Assembly (NCBI GenBank): GCA_027592275.1
Contig: JAQCKF010000003.1
Location: 1-64,000, forward strand
Direction: 5' to 3'
Length of the DNA stretch: 64,000 nt
Source of the DNA: Pseudomonadota bacterium
Lineage (GTDB): Bacteria; Pseudomonadota; Gammaproteobacteria; Pseudomonadales; Pseudohongiellaceae
Shown here: positions 8,059-15,472 of the stretch, piece by piece
How the letters are laid out: every line of letters starts with the position of its first letter
How positions within the stretch are numbered: the stretch's first letter is position 1
Notes under the pieces: generated by a model
Seen by the model: only the letters and a program-made list of their open reading frames with translations
What the model was told of the DNA's origin: nothing
The model's database searches: none
Made by a program: the position numbers and the translations under genes

Positions 8059-9576
8059 GTGGACAATAACAATATCAAACACATAGTAATCGTTGGGGGC
8101 GGCACGTCGGGTTGGATGTCAGCAGCCGCCCTGAGCCGAATCGTCGGTACGCAAGATTGCAAAATCACCTTGGTCGAATCCGAACAGGTAGGTACGGTAG
8201 GCGTCGGTGAAGCGACGATTCCACCCATTGTAGAGTTCAATAACCTGCTTGGTATCAATGCCGACGAAATGCTAAGTGCGACACAAGGCACGTTCAAGCT
8301 CGGTATTGAATTCACAAACTGGGGCAGAATAGGTGACGCCTACATGCACCCTTTCGGAGTCTTTGGGCGCACCATTATGAATGTCAGTTTCTGGCACTAT
8401 TGGAAAAAGGCCTATGATCTCGGCCTTTCGCCTCCACTGGAGGCTTACTCGCTGAATTGGCTTGCGGCAAAGCAGAACCGATTTTTACGTAGTGGTAATG
8501 TCCCCAACTCGCCACTATCCAAGGTGCACCACGCCTATCACTTTGACGCCAGTCTTTATGCGCGTTTTCTCCGCGAGTTCAGCACTGGCCTTGGTGTAAA
8601 TCGAATTGAAGGGCTCGTAGAACAAGTAATTCAGGATCCGCAGTCAGGCTTCATCAAAGGCATCAAGCTTCAGGATGGTACTATTGTTAATGGGGACTTC
8701 TTCATAGACTGCACAGGGTTTCGGGGTTTACTGATAGAGCAGTGCCTAGAAACTGGCTATGAGGATTGGAGTCACTACTTGCCCTGCAACAGTGCCCAGG
8801 CCGTGCCAACGACAGCGCTAAGCCAGAAGCAGCCTTATACCAAGTCTATTGCGCACTCCATCGGCTGGCAATGGCAAATTCCTCTACAGCACAGAACAGG
8901 CAACGGCATTATCTACAGCACCGAATTTGCCAGTGACGAACAGGCGCAGGAGATGCTGTTGGCGAACTTGCCCAGTACAGCGCTCGCGGAGCCTAGGCAG
9001 CTTCGTTTTGTGACAGGAAAGCGCAAGAAGAGTTGGAATAAAAACTGCCTCGCTGTTGGTCTTTCCAGTGGCTTTATGGAGCCGCTTGAATCGACTAGTA
9101 TTCATCTCATCCAATCAACAATCATGAGATTCCTTTCACTGTTTCCACGCTGCGAGAATTTTGATATTGAAATGAATCGCTTCAATAATGAGGTCGATCG
9201 AGAATTCCGGGCGGTTCGCGACTTTCTCATTCTGCATTACAAGGCGACGGAGCGTGATGACTCTGAGCTCTGGAACTATTGTCGCAACATGGAGATTCCA
9301 GATTCCTTGCAGGAAAAACTGGAACTTTATCAATCAAGTTCTTGGCTTGAGAGAGAAAAACAAGAGTTATTTGGTGTCGACAGTTGGTTGGCAGTACTAA
9401 ATGGTCAGCATGTTAGAGCCGAGAGCTATAGTCCCCTGGTTGATAGCTTGCCTAAGGACAAGCTTGAAAGCATACTGCGAGAAACTCGCGAAGTTATCGC
9501 GCAATGCGCGACAGCCATGCCTTCTCATGAAGATTTTATCCGCAAAAATTGTGCCGGCCCGATCCTGCATCAGTGA
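8059..9576 (+). CDS. Flavin-dependent tryptophan halogenase family protein
   Basis: FAD-dependent halogenase of the PrnA/tryptophan 7-halogenase family, 505 residues. I place the start at GTG 8059 because AAAAGGA lies 5 bp upstream and the nucleotide-binding strand follows directly; an ATG at 8008 would add 17 residues without a better site. Family marks are the FAD motif GGGTSGW (13-19), GVGEATIP (48-55), a lysine at 80 in TFKLGIEF at the position of the catalytic lysine of PrnA, WQWQIP (270-275), and GFMEPLEST near 342. All appear intact. Members beside SapC/TonB receptors are usually of unproven substrate, so free tryptophan should not be assumed. The enzyme would need a flavin reductase, and none is adjacent. 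Confidence 0.92.
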   Translation: MDNNNIKHIVIVGGGTSGWMSAAALSRIVGTQDCKITLVESEQVGTVGVGEATIPPIVEFNNLLGINADEMLSATQGTFKLGIEFTNWGRIGDAYMHPFGVFGRTIMNVSFWHYWKKAYDLGLSPPLEAYSLNWLAAKQNRFLRSGNVPNSPLSKVHHAYHFDASLYARFLREFSTGLGVNRIEGLVEQVIQDPQSGFIKGIKLQDGTIVNGDFFIDCTGFRGLLIEQCLETGYEDWSHYLPCNSAQAVPTTALSQKQPYTKSIAHSIGWQWQIPLQHRTGNGIIYSTEFASDEQAQEMLLANLPSTALAEPRQLRFVTGKRKKSWNKNCLAVGLSSGFMEPLESTSIHLIQSTIMRFLSLFPRCENFDIEMNRFNNEVDREFRAVRDFLILHYKATERDDSELWNYCRNMEIPDSLQEKLELYQSSSWLEREKQELFGVDSWLAVLNGQHVRAESYSPLVDSLPKDKLESILRETREVIAQCATAMPSHEDFIRKNCAGPILHQ

Positions 9577-9780
9577 TGCATAACTGAGTAAATCAGGGCC
9601 CTCTAGCTCTTTGTTTCGATTGACTTCACCAAAGGGGGACAGAATAGGCTTTCTGCTTAACACAAGGTAACAGTTTGCTTAGTCACAAAAAACCAGGACA
9701 ACTTCCATTTTTTTATGCAAGGGTTTCAATCTATTTATTGTTGGCTAATTGCGAGGCAATGTACCGAGACTATTGTCGAG

Positions 9781-10497
9781 CTATCCGAGGAATTCGAAGC
9801 CACGTTCTGGCCAGGAACGAATTAATTTTGAACGCTTCTTCCAGGCACTTATAGCTTTATCCTCGTCTTTGCTCAGGATGGCTTTAGCAAAGCTGATCCT
9901 GCTGGCCTGGTTGCTTACCATAATTTCTCTGTTCCCCTCGAAAGTGCCGGTGAAGCGACTCAGATTGACTTGGTTCCAGAGGATTCCGAGAAATAGCTCC
10001 AGCAGGACATTGTCCGACATCCGGGCAATTAAAACCATTAAATCCGTTGACACTTTGAACCCATATTCATGAGGCAGATGGTTATTATCGCCACTCTCAT
10101 GCTTCCCCAAACTAAACAATCTAAGTTCATTTATCAGCCGCTCGTCTTTGCATTTTACCGCGGCTTTTAGAGCGTTGATCACCAACGGATCGGCCACATC
10201 CATGAATGCGGCATTAGTGTACGAACCGCTGGAAGACAAAAACTGGCTAGCGGACTTCGTGACAGTATCTATAGCAGGCCGACTCGTGAAATAGCCTCCT
10301 CCTTTGCCTGGCTTGATCGTAAGCAGCCCCTCGTACTCCAGCATGCGAGAGGCCTGCCGTAATGTAGGCAGGCTGACACCGACTTCTGCAGCGATGCTTG
10401 CTTCCGGACCCATATGCGTTCCTTCTTTTAATGACAGGATTCGTGCACGCAAGACAATTGCGACACGCTCAGCTGTCGACCGTGCTTTTACTAACAT
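9781..10497 (-). CDS. GntR family transcriptional regulator (FadR type)
   Basis: A 238-residue regulator. An N-terminal winged helix-turn-helix (about residues 8-75) includes IAAEVGVSLPTLRQASRMLEY and the wing LLTIKPGKGGGYF. The C-terminal helical part (about 85-220) fits the FCD ligand-binding domain of the FadR subfamily, although the metal-binding histidines are hard to place. It lies convergent to the halogenase gene, 204 bp downstream of it. It is a reasonable candidate regulator of the SapC/halogenase/receptor block, but no operator was identified. Confidence 0.85.
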   Translation of the reverse strand: MLVKARSTAERVAIVLRARILSLKEGTHMGPEASIAAEVGVSLPTLRQASRMLEYEGLLTIKPGKGGGYFTSRPAIDTVTKSASQFLSSSGSYTNAAFMDVADPLVINALKAAVKCKDERLINELRLFSLGKHESGDNNHLPHEYGFKVSTDLMVLIARMSDNVLLELFLGILWNQVNLSRFTGTFEGNREIMVSNQASRISFAKAILSKDEDKAISAWKKRSKLIRSWPERGFEFLG

Positions 10498-11023
10498 GGG
10501 TTTTTGATTCCTATTGTGATTTGTCTAGTCATGTGGGGCAATACTTTCGCTTGTCTAAAGCATTGTACCGTCCGTGGCTTGAATATTAGCTGTATTGTAT
10601 CATTTTTTTAAAAATTCAAAGAGTCAATTTTTTGACTACTGAATCGCAATCATTTCCTTAGACACTATTTGTTGTTTATATTTAGAGCGTTGCCTAGATT
10701 TTTTTGTAACATGCGAGAGTAAAACTTTACCAAGTTTAGGGTGTTTTCAGTTTGCATACCTCTGTACCCCATCGTATTAGAACACGCAGGCGCAAGTTTA
10801 TCTCAACCGCTATTCTCTTTTCTACAATAACTTGCAAGCCGTATACCTACTTATTAGGCCCTCGAGCTCATAGGCCAGAGTAGAAACTATATTCATCTAA
10901 AACCATACGGTCAATATTACAATACGCCAATTAAGCACATGAAGCACTCATTGCTAGTGCACTATAACCCTGTTCAGAATAGACTTTCCCCCACACCTCG
11001 AGAGGATAACGATAGCCACTTTA
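10498..11023. other. AT-rich intergenic region upstream of the GntR gene
   Basis: About 525 bp without a supported gene. The half next to the GntR gene (10560-10720) is strongly AT-rich and presumably carries that gene's promoter. The half next to the NHL-protein stop contains GCACTATAAC at about 10959, a ten-base match to the start of the element at 13381, but it is not upstream of a gene. No T-run terminator was found. Confidence 0.35.
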
Positions 11024-12214
11024 CTAATTGATCTCTCCGTCTGGCCAAGGTGCCCCAGTGTTGTGATCGCTCAGAGCACGCAAACCTTGGAAGACGAATT
11101 TCTGTACGCGTTTACCTTCATAAGTTTCCGTCGTATAGATATTGCCTTTAGAGTCACTGACGATACTGTGGGTGCCGTAGAACAGGCCTGGCTGACGTCC
11201 TCCATCGCCGAATTCAGCGAGCTTCTCAAGTGAATCTCGATCCAGGATGTGAACCTTAAAATTACTGCCATCGGCCACAAAGATGAATTCTTGGTCAGCA
11301 TCTCGTGAAAATGCTATGTCCCAGACTGCACCTGCGCCACGAGTATTGCGCGCAACCTGCGCTTCTTTTACAAAAGTGCCGTCGGGACGAAAAACCTGAA
11401 TTCGATCAGCACCACGGTCGCACACATAGATCAGGCCGTCATTGGAAGGCTCAGCGCAATGCACAGGGCCAACAAATTGCTGCGGCAATGGCTCATCCGG
11501 ATCGTAGAAAATCCCGGCATCGTCCGGTCGGTTACCATAGGCTCCCCAGTAGCGCTTGAACGCGCCAGTGGCGACATCAAGAACAGCGACTCGCTTATTG
11601 CCATAGCCGTCTGCAATGTATGCCTCGTTGGCTGCTGGGTCGATGGCAATTTCGGCAACCTTATTGAAGTGTGTGGTGCTGTTGCTGTCGACGGGCTCTC
11701 CTGGCAGCCCAATCTCACGCACGAAGTCACCTTCCGCAGAAAACACTAGTATGTGCGAATCAGCGCCGCCGTTGCCACCGATCCAAATATTGCCGTTTGG
11801 GGCTATTTCGAGGCCGTGATTAGAGTCCGGCCAAGTATAACCCTGACCAGGACCACCCCACGCGTTAACAACATTGCCTGCTGGGTCAAATTCGATGATT
11901 GGCGGAGCAGCTGTGCAACACTCTGCTACTGCGTTGTCGAGACCAATTTCCTGGGTGGCAAAATTATTGTCCTGGTTCCGATGAACGATGTAGACGTGAT
12001 CCCGAGAATCCACGGCGATGCCGATTGTGGCTCCCAGTATCCACTTGTTGGGCAGGGGTTGTGGCCAGAATGGATCAACCACCATTTGCGGCGCTAAGCG
12101 TTCACTGCTAGCCGCGGAGGCCGGCTCACTAAAGTGCTTCTGGCCCTGTTGAAACGTAGCGAGAAGCACAGCGGCAGCGCCCAAAATTGCGCATATTCTT
12201 ATTGTTTTCGTCAT
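11024..12214 (-). CDS. Secreted NHL-repeat beta-propeller protein
   Basis: A 396-residue exported protein. An N-terminal hydrophobic segment (ICAILGAAAVLLATF) acts as signal peptide or anchor. Six-bladed propeller repeats follow, with recurrent NHL phrases such as GIAVDSRDHVYIVHR, GLEIAPNGNIWIGGNGGADS, VAEIAIDPAANEAYIADGYGNKRV, and SIVSDSKGNIYTTETYEGKRVQKF at the C-terminus. A CC pair lies in VAECCTAAPP. The fold is that of peptidyl-hydroxyglycine lyase-like (PAL-type) proteins, but activity cannot be assigned. It lies 127 bp downstream of the RPDLQG-family gene on the same strand, so the two are probably co-transcribed. Confidence 0.87.
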   Translation of the reverse strand: MTKTIRICAILGAAAVLLATFQQGQKHFSEPASAASSERLAPQMVVDPFWPQPLPNKWILGATIGIAVDSRDHVYIVHRNQDNNFATQEIGLDNAVAECCTAAPPIIEFDPAGNVVNAWGGPGQGYTWPDSNHGLEIAPNGNIWIGGNGGADSHILVFSAEGDFVREIGLPGEPVDSNSTTHFNKVAEIAIDPAANEAYIADGYGNKRVAVLDVATGAFKRYWGAYGNRPDDAGIFYDPDEPLPQQFVGPVHCAEPSNDGLIYVCDRGADRIQVFRPDGTFVKEAQVARNTRGAGAVWDIAFSRDADQEFIFVADGSNFKVHILDRDSLEKLAEFGDGGRQPGLFYGTHSIVSDSKGNIYTTETYEGKRVQKFVFQGLRALSDHNTGAPWPDGEIN

Positions 12215-12341
12215 AATTGGTTCCTTTTAAAGTGACGTTTAGGAAGCATAAAAAAATACCTATCAAGCACGAGGATGAAGCCGATTGGGATCAAGCCTTT
12301 CTTTATGCGTTAAAGCGCGAAGAGAGGCCTGAAGCTGTTCT

Positions 12342-13313
12342 TTATTGCTGACCAGACTGCCCCATTGTTTCCAGGCGGCGCCAGCCAGCGAGGATTCCCG
12401 CCATCGAATAGTTGCCTTCGTGGCAGGCATATTCATAGATAGGAAGCTCGGCGCGGCGCATTGGGAACATTGCAGTCCACGATGTTGTCCATGTAGCTGG
12501 ATCAGAGACAGTAAACTCATATCCCAAGGAGTCAGCGGCGATCAGCCAAAATTTCTCAATGAGATGCATGTTGGCACTGGAATTACCAAACGCGGTGTCA
12601 CGAGCGAAGTGATCTGTTACTACGACTAGAGTATCGCCTTCCCAATAACCAACAGAGTCGCCTTCCCATTTGCGCGGCGCTTCACGATGCTCCATGGTGA
12701 GCATCTTTACCGGCCGCACGTTGTGCACCATCTCGTTGTGGATAAGCACGTAGTCCTCTGTTTGAACTAACTGCACATTATTATTGTAAGCACTCGGAAT
12801 CATTGGGGGGCCAGAGTTGAAGCCCATGATGCAGCGCTCTGACAATGGCCTTACTTCGACACCAGCGGCGTCGCGAGCAAGCTCTCTTCTAACCTCGTTG
12901 CGCTCCTGTGCGGCTTCGGTTAACGCTGGAATACGGCCAGTGGGTGGATCAGTAATTAGAGACGTTCGGCCATCATCGAGAATCTCTTGCCCACGGTCGT
13001 ACCAGAACTCGTTATAGTCACCGGTGGTGGTAGTGTCGGTGAAATTGTCGCGATCAGTTCGCTCCAGTTCTTCCAAGCGGAAGGCTTCTTGTTCTTCAGC
13101 GGTTAGCAATTCCTTACCTGCAAGACTGGAGGGCCTTTCAAACGGGGTGATGGTGCGGAAATCCCAGGTGCCCTGAAGGTCAGGCCTGCCATTGGACAGG
13201 CGAGGGATATCTTCATTCGTTGCCGATTGAGCCAAGATGGCATAGGGGGCACAAATAATGCCCAGTAATGCTACTAATCCAGCTACTTTGTTGTGATTAT
13301 TTTGAATCTTCAT
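12342..13313 (-). CDS. Secreted RPDLQG-family protein of unknown function, copy 1
   Basis: A 323-residue exported protein with a signal peptide (VAGLVALLGIICAPYAILAQ, about 11-30). The mature start has SNGRPDLQGTWDFRTITPF, the signature of a large family abundant in marine and soil bacteria with no assigned biochemical role. Further conserved pieces are RCIMGFNSGPPMIP, VQLVQTEDYVLIHNEMVHNVR, WEGDTLVVVTDHF and the C-terminal YEYACHEGNY. A clear paralogue lies at 42903-43904 with the same blocks in the same order. It is probably first in an operon with the NHL-propeller gene, behind the promoter-like element at 13384. Confidence 0.85.
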   Translation of the reverse strand: MKIQNNHNKVAGLVALLGIICAPYAILAQSATNEDIPRLSNGRPDLQGTWDFRTITPFERPSSLAGKELLTAEEQEAFRLEELERTDRDNFTDTTTTGDYNEFWYDRGQEILDDGRTSLITDPPTGRIPALTEAAQERNEVRRELARDAAGVEVRPLSERCIMGFNSGPPMIPSAYNNNVQLVQTEDYVLIHNEMVHNVRPVKMLTMEHREAPRKWEGDSVGYWEGDTLVVVTDHFARDTAFGNSSANMHLIEKFWLIAADSLGYEFTVSDPATWTTSWTAMFPMRRAELPIYEYACHEGNYSMAGILAGWRRLETMGQSGQQ

Positions 13314-13902
13314 CTATACCTCTAATCTTTTTGTGAGTCTAGGAAGCGAGAATAAATTTAGCGAAAAGATCATAGTTATGGCACTATAACATTTATAACG
13401 TTTTCTACAGAGTACTTTTGTGATCGTATGTCCAACAACTTATTCCCCCAAACCGAATGATCGCTCTAGAGGGTATTTACAAGTTAACTACCCAAGCCGA
13501 GAAAGGCTGTAGAATTAGCTTTCTATATTACCGCTGACTTTTCCCTGACAGCACAGGAACGCAGCCAAAATCACCTGCAAGGTTTGCGGAAACCAAATGA
13601 CGTCAATGGTTGAATAAATTCCTAAAACTCCCTGCATTTCGGGAATCTCTATACTTCGCCATCATTTTGGATTGCGACCCTTGTGCACTCGGAGGGACAC
13701 ATCTTAATTGTCACTCAACTCTGCCTAGAAGAGGGAATAACCGTCTAGCAGGCAATATTAAAAAGGCTAGAGACCTAAATTGAGGAAAGCCGAAGCCAAA
13801 AATGGAATTACCCTAACCATTGGGTTTTTGATGAGCATAGAATAAGAATGAAAAGCTGAAGCCAAAAAGACAAATGAATATTAGAAGTGACAATAATTAC
13901 TC
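13314..13902. other. Intergenic region upstream of the RPDLQG gene
   Basis: About 590 bp without a supported gene. It includes the shared promoter-like element (13384-13403) and two near copies of GCYGAAGCCAAAAA (about 13788 and 13856) just ahead of the truA-like remnant. The remainder looks like degraded, AT-rich sequence. Confidence 0.4.
13384..13403 (-). promoter_or_regulatory. Shared promoter-like element, copy 2
   Basis: The plus strand reads CTATAACAT, then TTAT, then AACGTTT, about 70 bp upstream of the RPDLQG-family start at 13313. It matches 18 of 20 positions of the element at 6152. On the minus strand it contains CGTTATAAATGTTATAG, a doubled GTTATA spaced nine bases apart. It could be a promoter core or a regulator site. 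Confidence 0.45.
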
Positions 13903-14697
13903 ATGAAAAATCACCACTATCGCGTAGTGACCTCCTACAATGGAAGCAATTACTACGGTTGGCAAGATTTGGGTGATGAAGAAAAAAAGCTACAGTTCAG
14001 GGAACTATCACTCAAGCGCTCAGAAAAATCTGTAAATATGCTGGTTGCAGCGTGTCAGGGGCGAGCAGGACAGATGCCGGCGTTCATGCGCAGGGGCAAG
14101 TTGCCAAGCTCTCTATTCCGCTGGAAATCACAGCAGGAAAACTTCTGCTTGGCCTAAACTTTACTGCCTAAGGACATTCGAATTTGGCAATGCGTTGAAT
14201 GCACGGCTGATTTCAATTCAAACAGACAAAGTATCATTAAAAAATACCGATATTATTTTCCCACCGACAGGATTAGCTCGCCAATACTGCATGGGATTGT
14301 TGCTCATGTTCCATCAGAAATAGAAGGCGCCAAAGGCAATTCCCAATTGGACCTAGGAAAAATGAGGTAGGTCTGTCGGCTTTTTGTAGAGGAGCATGAT
14401 TTTTATAGCTTTCCCAGTAAGGACAAAAATATTGATTCAACTGTTCGAACAATCTGTCAACTCCAAATAAAAAGCACAGATGCAATTGGGTTGGATGTCG
14501 ATGTCTATTACTTCTAGATTGAAGGAAATGGATTTCTGAGACATATGGTTCGTTATATTGTTAGCGCGATCTTTAAGGTGGGAAGACATGTCATAGATTC
14601 TAAAGATATTCGTCAAGCTCTATATAATCGAAATGAACAAAAGTTCAACCCAAAAGCCAAAGCCCGAGGACTTCACTTGATTGAAATTACTTACTAA
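13903..14697 (+). pseudogene. Decayed tRNA pseudouridine synthase A (truA-like) gene
   Basis: The reading begins YRVVTSYNGSNYYGWQ, as in TruA proteins. The catalytic motif of TruA, here read as TDAGVHAQGQVAKL, starts at 14070 but in a different frame from the N-terminus. LPKDIRIWQC (from 14164) and KKYRYYFPTDR return to the first frame. In-frame stops then occur at 14368 and 14515, followed by GNGFLRHMVRYIV and a normal C-terminal end (ARGLHLIEITY). At least two compensating indels plus two nonsense codons make a functional product very unlikely. The sequence is more AT-rich than its surroundings, which hints at foreign origin. An intact truA is expected elsewhere in the genome. Confidence 0.88.
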
Positions 14698-14723
14698 AAT
14701 ATTGACGGCAATACCGTTCATAA

Positions 14724-14951
14724 ATCAAGCCTAAAACTACCGATAGCATAACTGCTAAAACGCACAAGTCTCTAAATCAAGTTTATCGCTTCAAGAAGCG
14801 GTTGCATCGTCCCTTAATAATTGACGACAAGCCGACGAAGATCCACCCGAGTGTAAAGTCGCGCTATTTAGCCGATGACAAGTATCGCCCGCCCCAGCTA
14901 AAGAAGCTCGTTAACGAACTAGGCTGGTCTGAACTGGACGTGGGTACTTAA
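14724..14951 (+). pseudogene. Unidentified gene tail without a start codon
   Basis: An open frame of 75 codons ends at a TAA at 14951 and has protein-like composition (IIDDKPTKIHPSVKSRYL, then KLVNELGWSELDVGT). It has no ATG or GTG and no ribosome-binding site. It begins directly after the truA-like remnant, beyond a stop at 14721. I do not recognise the family. It is best read as the 3' end of another gene lost in the same decay zone. Confidence 0.35.
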
Positions 14952-15020
14952 GGTCTACGTTAGACTTGTTCTTCGATTGTCTCTATCCTTCACACAAAGC
15001 CTAGGGATTATTGTCCGATA

Positions 15021-15404
15021 ATGAGCGAAAACGAGTCAGATTCACAACTGCCGCCAAAGAAAAAAAGCGTATCGCGATTGATTGCTGCCACGGTATTTTC
15101 CCTGGCTGGCCTCAAGGCAGCGTTACAGCATGAGGAAGCATTTCGACTCGAGGTTGCCATCTTCTGTATCCTTGCACCCGTTGGACTCTGGCTAGGCCAA
15201 TCCCGAGTTGAACAAGTGCTATTGGTTGGCTCCCTATTTGTCGTCTTGCTGATGGAGTTGATCAATTCAGCCCTAGAGGCAACCATCGATCGCAGTGGTA
15301 GCGAATATCATATTCTCGCTGGCAGAGCGAAGGATATAGGCTCGGCCTCGGTCTTCGTAGCGCTTCTATTGGTCGTGTTCACATGGGGCATACTGCTCCT
15401 CTAG
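15021..15404 (+). CDS. dgkA: Diacylglycerol kinase (prokaryotic type)
   Basis: A 127-residue integral membrane kinase that phosphorylates diacylglycerol to phosphatidic acid at the inner membrane. Three hydrophobic helices are visible. The family signature is complete: ELINSALEATIDR in the middle and AKDIGSASVFVALL in the last helix. The residues before RLIAATVFSLAGL form a charged N-terminal tail. It is followed 68 bp later by an OpgB-like phosphoglycerol transferase gene, whose reaction releases diacylglycerol. The pair therefore makes biochemical sense as a recycling unit. Confidence 0.96.
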   Translation: MSENESDSQLPPKKKSVSRLIAATVFSLAGLKAALQHEEAFRLEVAIFCILAPVGLWLGQSRVEQVLLVGSLFVVLLMELINSALEATIDRSGSEYHILAGRAKDIGSASVFVALLLVVFTWGILLL

Positions 15405-15472
15405 TCGTCTTGTATTTAGTTATGCCCAGACAATAAAGGAAAATTTGAAAATATGGCGAATGGGAATCAGCA

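Noticed and set aside
13314-15020. Mobile element causing the decay zone
   Set aside because: No transposase, integrase, terminal inverted repeats or target duplications could be seen, despite two gene remnants.
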